A DNA stretch of 9,505 bases from the NCBI GenBank assembly GCA_023299945.1, contig JALZVZ010000186.1, positions 1 through 9,505 on the forward strand, written 5' to 3'. Position numbers and translations under genes: made by a program. The first letter of the stretch is position 1. Every line of letters begins with the position of its first letter. The notes beneath the pieces are model-generated. The model searched no databases and had not been told where the DNA came from. It was given only the letters and a program-made list of their open reading frames with translations. Of this stretch, positions 1 through 5,802 are shown piece after piece. This DNA is from Altererythrobacter sp. (GTDB taxonomy: Bacteria > Pseudomonadota > Alphaproteobacteria > Sphingomonadales > Sphingomonadaceae).

Positions 1-225
1 ACCAGTGGCGGGCTGGGTGCGGCATTGTTCTGGCCCTTCGACAATTCCCGCATCTTTGCGCCTTATACGCCGGTGCGTGTCTCGCCGATTGGCGCGGATT
101 TCTTCTCTGCAAGGGGCGTGGTCACTCTGGTGTCGGAGGCGAAGTGGATTTGGCTGCCCTGCGCGATGCTGGCTGTGACAGGATGGGGATTGCGTAAAGC
201 GGCTGGACAGGCGGGCGAGCGATGA
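1..225 (+). CDS. Membrane-bound metal-dependent hydrolase, YdjM/DUF457-like (3' end only)
   Basis: The reading frame is open from the first base and ends with TGA at 223-225, giving the last 74 residues of a longer protein whose start is outside the window. The segment GGLGAALFWPFDNSRIFAPY followed by a VSPIG motif and FFSARG matches the C-terminal part of the YdjM-type inner-membrane metal-dependent hydrolases (DUF457), which have conserved His/Asp residues and several membrane helices. A final hydrophobic helix (IWLPCAMLAVTGWGL) precedes a short charged tail. The stop overlaps the ATG of the next gene (ATGA at 222-225), so the two are probably translationally coupled. The catalytic residues lie upstream of the window and cannot be checked. 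The family call is from motif recognition; the physiological substrate of these proteins is unknown to me. Confidence 0.72.
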   Translation, partial: TSGGLGAALFWPFDNSRIFAPYTPVRVSPIGADFFSARGVVTLVSEAKWIWLPCAMLAVTGWGLRKAAGQAGER

Positions 226-1055
226 AGAACGGGCCCCTCCTCACCGCTTTGCTTGCGGCCCTTGCGATCCTCGCTTTTGCAGGCAATTCGTTGCTTGCGC
301 GCGCAGCGTTGGCAGATGGTGCGATTGAGGCGGGCGCTTTTTCCGCGATCAGACTGGCGGCAGGCGCGCTGGTCTTGCTGCCATTTTTGGGTAGGCGTCC
401 CAGTTTCAAAGATGCACCCGGTGCTCTGGCGCTGGCAGTGTATGTTGCGGGATTTTCGCTGGCCTATCTCAGCCTTGGCGCAGCGATCGGCGCAATGATC
501 CTGTTTGCCTGTGTGCAAGTGACGATCATTACCGTGGGTTATGTGCGCGGCGAAGGCCTTAGCGTGATGGGCTGGATTGGCCTTATGATTGCGATAGGCG
601 GTTTGGTTTTGCTGCTCGCTCCCGGATCTCAGGGCGCAGGAGAGCCCGTGGGCCTTGGCGCAGCTGTGATGATGGGTGTCGCGGGCATCGCTTGGGGCGC
701 ATACACAGTGATCGGGCGGGGAAGCGGCGATGCGACCGGCAGCACCGCGCGCAATTTCCTGCTGGCCGCGCCTTTGGTTTTGCCGATGTTGCTGCTCGAT
801 AGCGCGGTGCCAAGCTGGCATGGCGTAATGCTGGCGGTGATCGCTGGCGCGCTGACATCGGGATTGGGCTATGTCATTTGGTACAAGGTGACACCGCGCC
901 TTGGCCTAGCCACGGTCGCCAGCGTGCAATTGGCGACGCCGGTTGTTGCCGCGATTGGCGGCGTGCTTGTGCTGAGCGAGCCGCTTGATTGGAGGCTGAT
1001 TGTGGGCGGCGCATTGATTGTGGGCGGGATTGTGCTGACAATACGCAAACCATGA
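222..1055 (+). CDS. EamA/DMT-superfamily transporter
   Basis: This is a 277-residue, very hydrophobic protein with about ten predicted membrane helices arranged as two EamA repeats (roughly residues 8-135 and 145-274). The first repeat contains FSAIRLAAGALVLLPF. The second contains ATVASVQLATPVVAAIGG followed by VLSEPL, the typical end-of-repeat pattern in drug/metabolite transporters. Length and topology fit the RhaT/EamA class, which moves small metabolites or drugs across the inner membrane, usually as exporters. The substrate cannot be read from sequence. The ATG overlaps the stop of the upstream hydrolase gene by four bases, so expression is likely coupled. The start is well supported because the first helix begins at residue 6. 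The gene ends 93 bases before the next probable start. Confidence 0.88.
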   Translation: MKNGPLLTALLAALAILAFAGNSLLARAALADGAIEAGAFSAIRLAAGALVLLPFLGRRPSFKDAPGALALAVYVAGFSLAYLSLGAAIGAMILFACVQVTIITVGYVRGEGLSVMGWIGLMIAIGGLVLLLAPGSQGAGEPVGLGAAVMMGVAGIAWGAYTVIGRGSGDATGSTARNFLLAAPLVLPMLLLDSAVPSWHGVMLAVIAGALTSGLGYVIWYKVTPRLGLATVASVQLATPVVAAIGGVLVLSEPLDWRLIVGGALIVGGIVLTIRKP

Positions 1056-1148
1056 CGCGAGCCATAAGCCGTTTCGTGATGGGCAATTGCACAATGATGG
1101 GCGTGGGTGCATGATTGCTCGCGAAAGACACAAGGGACCTGCGAAGCT

Positions 1149-1937
1149 ATGAGTTGGGATGAATATTTTGCCGATGACGCAGGCGTTGCCGAGGCAGAAA
1201 CGCGCGGCAAAAAACGCAATGTTACCGTGGGCTGGACGGTGCGCTGGAAGCTGGGCGCTGATACGATTTGGGCCCCGCCAAAGACATTCTCCCGCAGCGA
1301 CCCGAAGGCGACCAGCGGCAAAAGCATCCAAGCGTGCCCCGCCGCGATTGACTTTGATCGGCGGCATTTTGTTGTGCCGTGTCCAGTGGATTTAACCCTT
1401 GCGTTTAAACGGCAAGCCAACGGCCAATTGCAGCTAACCGATGCAGATGGCGAGGGGTCGGGCATGCGCCCGCAAGGCCGCGCCAACCTGTTCCAAGTCC
1501 AGCCTCCATCCGAATGGCGCCACCCAGAACGCCCGATTATCCAGTTTACTGCGCCCTATGTCTTTGTGGCTGATGAGCCGTGCTTTGTTGTGCAAACTGC
1601 GCCGCATTTGCATTGGTTCCCGACACAGCGTCCAGGCTTACAAATGGGCGGGCGTTATCCGGTGCATATTTGGCCGCGGCCTATGGCTTGGGCGTTTGAG
1701 TGGTATGATCTGGATCAGCCATTGGTGCTGAAACGCGGCGACCCGTGGTTCTATGTGCATTTTGAGACGGAAAATCCGGCGGCGCATGTGCGGCTGGTGG
1801 AGCAGGAAATGACCGATGAGCTGGAGGCATATCTCGATAGCATCATCGATGTGTCGAACTATGTGAATAAGACCTATTCGCTGTTTGGTGAGGCGCAGCG
1901 CATCCGGCCTGCGACGCTTTTGAAGCCCAAAGCATAG
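1149..1937 (+). CDS. Conserved-looking hypothetical protein, aromatic-rich, 262 aa
   Basis: I do not recognise this family with confidence. The frame opens at a GTG at 1107, but the ATG at 1149 is preferred: AAGGGA lies about 11 bases upstream and the protein then begins MSWDEYFADD. There is no signal peptide and no membrane helix, so it is probably cytoplasmic. The centre (residues about 120-205) is rich in Trp, Pro, His and Tyr, for example PHLHWFP at 152-158, HIWPRPMAWAFEWYD at 173-187 and KRGDPWFYVHFET at 195-207. This looks like a beta-rich compact fold rather than low complexity. The C-terminal 40 residues look helical and acidic. The RGDPxFYV pattern reminds me of uncharacterised proteins in marine alphaproteobacteria and their T4-like phages, but that is an impression from memory, not a match. 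It stands alone between a transporter and a flavoprotein and has its own upstream gap. Confidence 0.75.
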   Translation: MSWDEYFADDAGVAEAETRGKKRNVTVGWTVRWKLGADTIWAPPKTFSRSDPKATSGKSIQACPAAIDFDRRHFVVPCPVDLTLAFKRQANGQLQLTDADGEGSGMRPQGRANLFQVQPPSEWRHPERPIIQFTAPYVFVADEPCFVVQTAPHLHWFPTQRPGLQMGGRYPVHIWPRPMAWAFEWYDLDQPLVLKRGDPWFYVHFETENPAAHVRLVEQEMTDELEAYLDSIIDVSNYVNKTYSLFGEAQRIRPATLLKPKA

Positions 1938-2052
1938 TCTGATGCGCCCCTGACGTTACGGCACGCAGGCCTGATAAAACTGCGCTTGCGTAAGCCGTCA
2001 TTGTGCGTAACTCTCTCTTTCAAATATCACTTTGGAAGAGGAATAAACGCCC
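1938..2052 (+). promoter_or_regulatory. Leader region of the nitronate monooxygenase-family gene
   Basis: The gap between two plus-strand genes holds an interrupted inverted repeat: TTACG (1956-1960) and CGCAG (1964-1968) pair with CTGCG (1980-1984) and CGTAA (1989-1993) around an 11-base loop. No T-run follows, so it is not a standard terminator. TGCGTAA occurs twice in direct orientation (1987-1993 and 2004-2010). A purine-rich Shine-Dalgarno site, AGAGGA at 2037-2042, sits 10 bases before the ATG at 2053 and decides that start. No promoter could be assigned confidently. Confidence 0.4.
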
Positions 2053-3027
2053 ATGAAAACCGCCATCACCGAAATGTTCGGCATCCAGCATCCCATCATC
2101 CAAGGCGGCATGCATTATGTCGGCTTTGCGGAAATGGCTGCGGCTGTCTCCAATGCGGGCGGCCTTGGCATTATCACTGCGCTGACGCAAAAAACGCCGG
2201 CTGATCTCGCCAATGAAATCGCGCGCTGCAAGGATATGACTGACAAGCCAATCGGCGTAAACGTTACATTCCTGCCGACAGTCAACGCGCCGGATTATCC
2301 CGCGATCATCAAAGCGATCATCGATGGCGGCGTGACTGTGGTTGAGACCGCTGGCAACAATCCGGTCGCCGTTCTGCCTCACCTGAAAGAAGCAGGCATC
2401 AAAGTGATCCACAAATGCACCGCAGTGCGCCACGCGCTTAAAGCGCAGAGCATCGGCTGCGATGCAGTGTCGGTTGACGGTTTTGAATGCGGCGGCCACC
2501 CGGGCGAGGATGACATTCCCAACTTTATCCTGCTGCCGCGCGCAGCGGACGAGTTGGAGATACCTTTCGTATCATCGGGCGGTATGGCTGACGGGCGCAG
2601 CCTTGTGGCGTCGCTCGCGATGGGCGCGCAGGGCATGAATATGGGCACGCGCTTTATCGCAACCAAAGAAGCGCCTGTGCACGAAAATGTGAAGAAGGCG
2701 ATTGTTGCTGCATCCGAATTGGATACCCGCCTTGTGATGCGTCCATTGCGCAATACAGAGCGCGTTATGACCAATGATGCTGTCGAAGAATTGCTCAAGA
2801 TCGAAAAAGAAAAGGGCGCTGATCTCAAATTCGAAGACGTTATCGAACAGGTTGCAGGCGTCTATCCGCGGATTATGATGGAAGGCGAAATGGATGCTGG
2901 CGCGTGGAGCTGCGGCATGGTCGCAGGCCTGATCAATGACATTCCAACCTGTCAGGAATTGATCGACAGCATCATGAGCGAGGCAGATGCAATCCTTGCG
3001 CGGATGAATGGTTTGAACGCGGCCTAA
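2053..3027 (+). CDS. Nitronate monooxygenase (2-nitropropane dioxygenase) family flavoprotein
   Basis: This 324-residue FMN-dependent TIM-barrel enzyme belongs to the NPD/nitronate monooxygenase family. Members oxidise alkyl nitronates to carbonyl compounds and nitrite, and some relatives are NAD(P)H:quinone reductases or enoyl reductases. Family signatures are in the expected order: IIQGGMHYVGFAEMAAAVS near the N-terminus, then AGGLGII at 35-41, KPIGVN at 65-70, and the GGHPG segment at 147-151, whose His149 is at the position of the conserved active-site/FMN-site histidine. The phosphate-binding stretch follows (SSGGMADGRSL at 174-184, MGAQGMNMGTRF at 190-201). Length is normal and no key motif is missing. 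It has its own leader and ends in a terminator at the stop codon, so it is probably a single-gene transcript. The exact substrate is not determined; quinone-reductase activity is a real alternative. Confidence 0.88.
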   Translation: MKTAITEMFGIQHPIIQGGMHYVGFAEMAAAVSNAGGLGIITALTQKTPADLANEIARCKDMTDKPIGVNVTFLPTVNAPDYPAIIKAIIDGGVTVVETAGNNPVAVLPHLKEAGIKVIHKCTAVRHALKAQSIGCDAVSVDGFECGGHPGEDDIPNFILLPRAADELEIPFVSSGGMADGRSLVASLAMGAQGMNMGTRFIATKEAPVHENVKKAIVAASELDTRLVMRPLRNTERVMTNDAVEELLKIEKEKGADLKFEDVIEQVAGVYPRIMMEGEMDAGAWSCGMVAGLINDIPTCQELIDSIMSEADAILARMNGLNAA

Positions 3028-3037
3028 GGCCGCTTTT
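3019..3037 (+). terminator. Intrinsic terminator whose loop is the stop codon
   Basis: A perfect 6-base-pair GC stem, GCGGCC (3019-3024) with GGCCGC (3028-3033), encloses the three-base loop TAA and is followed directly by TTTT (3034-3037). The loop is the stop codon of the flavoprotein gene, so the last two sense codons form part of the stem. The U-tract is on the plus-strand side only, so it mainly serves that gene. The convergent minus-strand gene ends at 3041, and readthrough from it would meet the stem without a U-tract. Confidence 0.72.
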
Positions 3038-3040
3038 AAA

Positions 3041-3589
3041 CTACCAAATCATCCCATCGGCGATGGCTTTTGCCTCAGCTTGCGTCGTTTTCCGCCCCAA
3101 TATTGCATTGCGGTGCGGAAAGCGGCCAAAGCGGGCGATGGCATCGCGGTGATGGCGCGCAAACGGCACATTGCCGGGCAAATGCGCGGTGAAATAGGCA
3201 ATGCTGGCATCTTGGTCGGCCAAGCTCTCGCTATGCATCAAAGGCATGGCGACAAATTGCCGCGCATCATCAGATAGGCCGTCATCCCAGTCCTTTGCTA
3301 TGACAGCTTTTGCGATTTCCAATGCCAGCGCATCATTTGCAAAAGCCAATGGTGTGCCCCGGTGGATATTGCGCGACACTTGATCGAACAGCAGGATCGC
3401 TGCCTGCGCTGTGCCTGCATCATCCAAAAAATACGCGGCAGGAAATGTGCCCTGCCGCGCCAATTCATCTTCAAAGTGAGAGCTTAAAAGCGCATCGACA
3501 TTGTTGCTGCTTTGAAACCAATTTTGCGGTCCCAATTGCCGGAACCAAACATCCAAGAGGGCGCTGGCCCATTCGGGTGTTTTCGCCAT
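3041..3589 (-). CDS. DUF924 family protein (TPR-like helical)
   Basis: This 182-residue protein matches the DUF924 pattern throughout: LLDVWF at 11-16, NWF at 23-25, ILLFDQVSRNIHRGTPLAF at 65-83, FVAMPLMHSESLADQ at 112-126 and RFGRFPHRNAILGR at 153-166. DUF924 proteins are alpha-helical with a TPR-like fold; their biochemical role is not established. The ATG at 3589 is chosen because MAKTPEWASALLDVWF fits the usual family start. The frame extends four codons to a TTG at 3601, directly after the TGA of the upstream gene (3604-3602). No strong ribosome binding site precedes either start. The tight junction suggests co-transcription with the exported-protein gene upstream. The protein has no signal peptide and is expected to be cytoplasmic. 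Confidence 0.9.
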   Translation of the reverse strand: MAKTPEWASALLDVWFRQLGPQNWFQSSNNVDALLSSHFEDELARQGTFPAAYFLDDAGTAQAAILLFDQVSRNIHRGTPLAFANDALALEIAKAVIAKDWDDGLSDDARQFVAMPLMHSESLADQDASIAYFTAHLPGNVPFARHHRDAIARFGRFPHRNAILGRKTTQAEAKAIADGMIW

Positions 3590-3601
3590 GGCCGTGACCA
3601 A

Positions 3602-4042
3602 TCAGCTGTCTTTTTTCACGCGCGTGTAAGGGATGAATTCCGCCAGAAAGACATTGCCTGTATAAATGCCGGTCGTATTGTCGATTGTGGTCACAATATC
3701 GGTTTTGCACACTTGCGAGCCAAAGCGGCGGGTGACCATCACATCGCGGTCATCAATGCGATCAGGCCTCTGGGTGTAATTGACATAGATTGTTTTGCCG
3801 CGGCCATAAACGATGGCCGTGTCATCAATCACTTGCACCTGGTCATTTCTGCGAGAGCGAATGCAGCTAACCGGTTCACCGGCTTCGCGGCCATCGAGCA
3901 ATTTGGCGAGACGGGTGTCCCCCTTGCTCAGTTCCGTTTGAGTATCGGCGTCTGCGCCTTCGCGCTCATCGGCGATAACTACGGCGGGGGCAGATAGCGC
4001 GAGTGCGCAGGCCGTGATGGCGATGCTTTTAGCAATATGCAT
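3602..4042 (-). CDS. Small exported protein of unknown function, sphingomonad-type
   Basis: This is a 146-residue protein starting at the ATG at 4042, which is preceded by a good Shine-Dalgarno sequence (GGAGAAGAA). The frame extends to a TTG at 4057, but the ribosome binding site and the signal peptide favour the ATG. Residues 1-24 form a signal peptide (K5, hydrophobic 6-19, cleavage probably after a SAPA or VVIA stretch), so the product is likely periplasmic. The mature part carries LAKLLDGREAGEPVSCI (46-61), IDDTAIVYGRGKTIYVN (72-88) and RRFGSQVC (105-112). It resembles a secreted protein common in Sphingomonadales with a 'GKPVSCI ... TAIVY ... FGSQ(L/V)C' layout. Cys60 and Cys112 are the only mature cysteines and could form a disulfide. 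Function is unknown. It is probably the first gene of a unit with the DUF924 gene. Confidence 0.85.
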   Translation of the reverse strand: MHIAKSIAITACALALSAPAVVIADEREGADADTQTELSKGDTRLAKLLDGREAGEPVSCIRSRRNDQVQVIDDTAIVYGRGKTIYVNYTQRPDRIDDRDVMVTRRFGSQVCKTDIVTTIDNTTGIYTGNVFLAEFIPYTRVKKDS

Positions 4043-4099
4043 ATTTCTTCTCCACAAAGTCTGACCGTCATCAAAGAGATTAACACACTATTCTGAACT

Positions 4100-4109
4100 G
4101 GTCATGACC
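4100..4109. promoter_or_regulatory. 10-bp perfect palindrome upstream of the exported-protein gene
   Basis: GGTCATGACC is a perfect dyad lying 58 bases upstream of the ATG at 4042, in the gap between the CHCC zinc-finger gene and the exported-protein gene. Its place and symmetry would suit an operator for a dimeric regulator, but there is only one copy and no recognised regulator motif, so the assignment is tentative. Confidence 0.25.
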
Positions 4110-4117
4110 GGCATTTG

Positions 4118-4131
4118 CGCCCCTTAATTGC
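4118..4131. repeat. Short dispersed repeat, copy A
   Basis: CGCCCCTTAATTGC is one of three related copies around the CHCC zinc-finger gene; this one lies just past its stop codon. It differs from the other two at the T after the C-run. It sits in a small dyad, GCCCC (4119-4123, first base G) with GGGGC (4134-4138), and a GACCGG element (4106-4111) precedes it, comparable to GACGGT before copies B and C. Confidence 0.45.
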
Positions 4132-4146
4132 ACGGGGCCAAATGGC

Positions 4147-4365
4147 TTAAACGTCTGCTGGGCCACCCTTGAGGACAAAGCGTTTGTCGCAATAGCCGCA
4201 TTCCGCCATGCCGCTGGCATCAATTTCAAGGAAAACGCGCGGATGGCCAAGGGCTGCGGGACGGTAATTATCGCCCCCCCTAATTGCGCTGGAGCCATCA
4301 CAGCTCACGCGTTTGCTGGTGACCAATACGGTCTCTGGAGAAATTGGGTTTTGCTCGTCGCTCAT
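4147..4365 (-). CDS. CHCC zinc-finger domain protein (NDUFS6-like)
   Basis: This 72-residue protein contains a zf-CHCC domain, as in the NDUFS6 subunit of respiratory complex I and its bacterial relatives. Likely zinc ligands are Cys22 (VSCDG), His41 (LGHPRV), Cys56 and Cys59 (CGYC). The [10 protein letters not shown] and [10 protein letters not shown] segments are characteristic, and length is normal for a bacterial stand-alone member. In NDUFS6 as I recall it the first Cys and the His are about nine residues apart; here they are 19 apart. The extra residues (about 25-35) coincide with copy B of a short repeat, including a run of seven C/G bases. No other complex I gene is nearby. The ATG at 4365 is the only sensible start; no strong ribosome binding site is seen. 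The protein is expected to be cytoplasmic or complex I-associated. Confidence 0.88.
   Translation of the reverse strand: MSDEQNPISPETVLVTSKRVSCDGSSAIRGGDNYRPAALGHPRVFLEIDASGMAECGYCDKRFVLKGGPADV
4261..4293. repeat. Short dispersed repeat, copy B, inside the CHCC zinc-finger gene
   Basis: ACGGT at 4261-4265 and CCCCTAATTGCGCT at 4277-4290 are shared exactly with copy C at 4453-4472, here with a longer middle part that includes seven consecutive C (4274-4280). On the minus strand it encodes residues about 25-35 of the zinc-finger protein in frame ([11 protein letters not shown]), in the loop between the first Cys ligand and the His ligand. An in-frame insertion is the simplest explanation, but ancestral loop sequence is not excluded. 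Confidence 0.5.
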
Positions 4366-4513
4366 ACATTAGCCGATAGGCTGCTGCTGCGCGCTTTTCA
4401 ATCGCTGTTTACGCCTATTGCCAATCGAGCACGGCCCCAGCGGTGCCGAGCGACGGTGCCCCTAATTGCGCTTCAGGCTTGCGCGGTCAGCATGCGCGGT
4501 TAAAGCGTTTCCT
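4366..4513. other. Divergent intergenic region between the zinc-finger and ABC ATPase genes
   Basis: About 150 bases separate two divergently transcribed genes, so promoters for both should lie here. I could not pick out convincing -35/-10 pairs. The region contains copy C of the short repeat near the ATPase side. An open frame continues upstream of the ATPase ATG to a TTG inside copy C, but nothing suggests that it is translated. Confidence 0.5.
4453..4472. repeat. Short dispersed repeat, copy C
   Basis: ACGGTG followed by CCCCTAATTGCGCT ends about 40 bases before the ATPase ATG. The 14-base core is identical to copy B at 4277-4290. A 14-base exact match within a few hundred bases is not expected by chance in ordinary sequence. 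Confidence 0.5.
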
Positions 4514-5479
4514 ATGGCAACGCAAATCGACAACACACCCGCAATCAGCATCCGCGATATGGTCAAACGCTATGCTGCACCTGATGGCGGCGAAGGCAAA
4601 TTGGCGCTTAATGGCGTCAGCTTTGACGTACCGCAGGGCGGAATTTTCGGACTGCTCGGCCCCAATGGCGCAGGCAAATCGACGATCATCAATATCTTGG
4701 CCGGGCTGGTGAATAAGACCAGCGGCAGCGCAGAGATTTGGGGTTTCGACATTGATAGCCAGCGCCGCAATGCCAAGCGCGCGATTGGGATTGTCCCACA
4801 GGAAATCGTATTCGATCCGTTTTTTACCCCGTTTGAAGTGCTGGAAAACCAAGCCGGTTTTTACGGCGTGGCCAAGCATTTGCGCCGCAGCGAGGCATTG
4901 CTGGAGGCAGTGCGTCTGGCCGACAAACGCGATGCCTATGCCCGCACATTGTCAGGCGGCATGAAGCGGCGGCTGCTGATTGCCAAGGCGATGGTCCATT
5001 CCCCGCCGATCCTCGTTTTGGATGAGCCGACAGCAGGCGTTGATGTTGAGCTGCGTAAGCAATTGTGGGATCTGGTCACAGAGCTGAATAATGACGGCGT
5101 CACAGTCGTTCTCACCACGCATTATCTGGAAGAGGCCGAGGAATTGTGTGACCGCATTGCGATCATCAATCACGGCACATGCATTGCCAATAAGCCGACC
5201 CGCGAACTGGTGGATATGGCGCGCGAGAAAATCGTCGCCGTCACCGTCGGCAAGGACTTGTCTGATGCGCCTGCGCATGAAGCCTTCACCAAGGTGGTGA
5301 TGTCGGGGCAGCGCGGGGTTGAGGTGACCTATGATAAGGACAAGCTCACCGCTGGCCAAGTGCTGGGTATTTTGCACGAGCAAGGCTTGGTCGTCGAGGA
5401 TGTTACCACCCGCGAAGCTGATCTGGAGGATGTGTTCCTCCAACTGACGAAAGCGGCAAATGCGGAAGAAGCAGCGTAA
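4514..5479 (+). CDS. ABC transporter ATP-binding protein, ABC-2/DrrA-NodI-YadG type
   Basis: This 321-residue ATPase has all the ABC motifs in order: Walker A GPNGAGKST (49-57), Q-loop Gln96 in VPQE, signature LSGGM (146-150), Walker B ILVLDEP (166-172) with the catalytic Glu and a D-loop following, and the switch His203 in TTHYLEEAEE. The C-terminal extension beyond about residue 235 is usual in exporter ATPases of the DrrA/NodI/YadG group, which pair with a separate ABC-2 permease to export drugs, polysaccharide or lipid-like substrates. No permease is visible on either side, so the partner must be encoded elsewhere or beyond the window. The ATG at 4514 gives MATQIDNTPAISIRDMVKRY, a normal family start, although the ribosome binding site is weak; a later ATG at 4559 is possible. 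The TAA directly abuts the ATG of the next gene. Confidence 0.92.
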   Translation: MATQIDNTPAISIRDMVKRYAAPDGGEGKLALNGVSFDVPQGGIFGLLGPNGAGKSTIINILAGLVNKTSGSAEIWGFDIDSQRRNAKRAIGIVPQEIVFDPFFTPFEVLENQAGFYGVAKHLRRSEALLEAVRLADKRDAYARTLSGGMKRRLLIAKAMVHSPPILVLDEPTAGVDVELRKQLWDLVTELNNDGVTVVLTTHYLEEAEELCDRIAIINHGTCIANKPTRELVDMAREKIVAVTVGKDLSDAPAHEAFTKVVMSGQRGVEVTYDKDKLTAGQVLGILHEQGLVVEDVTTREADLEDVFLQLTKAANAEEAA

Positions 5480-5779
5480 ATGCTATTGATTGTTGGAACA
5501 TTCCGCCTGCCGCCTGAAATGATCGAAGAGGCATGGGCGGTGATGCAGGAAATGGTCGAATCCAGCTTGGAAGAAGACGGCTGTATCGCCTATTCCTATG
5601 CCCATGACATGCTGGAGCCGGGCCTGATCCGCGTGAATGAAGCATGGCACGATGCGGATGCACTGGCGCAGCATATGGCTTCGGAACATTTGGAAGAATG
5701 GCGCGCCAATTGGGACCGCTTGGGCATTCACGACCGTGATCTTGTGCAATTTAGCGCGAGCAATCCGAAGCCGATATAA
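5480..5779 (+). CDS. Antibiotic biosynthesis monooxygenase (ABM) domain protein, putative quinol monooxygenase
   Basis: This 99-residue protein is a single ABM (dimeric alpha/beta-barrel) domain. LIVGTFRLPP starts the first strand, an acidic helix follows (residues about 14-30), then DGCIAYSYAHDM, an IRVNEAWHDADALAQHM stretch and a HLEEW helix. The order and length match YgiN-like putative quinol monooxygenases and related small cofactor-free oxygenases, which usually act as dimers in the cytoplasm. Substrate is not readable from sequence, and some family members have no shown oxygenase activity. The ATG follows the ATPase stop with no gap (TAA at 5477-5479), and GGAAGAAG inside the ATPase end serves as the ribosome binding site, so the two are almost certainly co-translated. 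The pairing may hint at processing or export of one small hydrophobic compound, but this is inference. Confidence 0.85.
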   Translation: MLLIVGTFRLPPEMIEEAWAVMQEMVESSLEEDGCIAYSYAHDMLEPGLIRVNEAWHDADALAQHMASEHLEEWRANWDRLGIHDRDLVQFSASNPKPI

Positions 5780-5802
5780 CCTGTTAGGGAAAAGGTAAGC
5801 GC

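Noticed and set aside
1056..1123. A 7-base inverted repeat (CGCGAGC and GCTCGCG) between the transporter and the unknown gene.
   Set aside because: The arms are short and 54 bases apart, with no U-tract or other support, so chance is likely.
1107..1148. A GTG start for the 262-residue unknown protein.
   Set aside because: The ATG at 1149 has an AAGGGA element upstream, and the added 14 residues look like untranslated sequence.
2002..2030. TTGTGC and TATCAC with 17-base spacing as a promoter for the flavoprotein gene.
   Set aside because: The -10 match is poor, and the implied start site would fall inside the Shine-Dalgarno sequence.
3201..3997. Plus-strand frames across the DUF924 and exported-protein genes.
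   Set aside because: The minus-strand genes carry clear family patterns and a signal peptide; the plus-strand translations show no motifs.
4466..4513. An N-terminal extension of the ABC ATPase from a TTG.
   Set aside because: The TTG lies inside the short repeat, has no ribosome binding site and adds residues unlike ABC ATPase starts.
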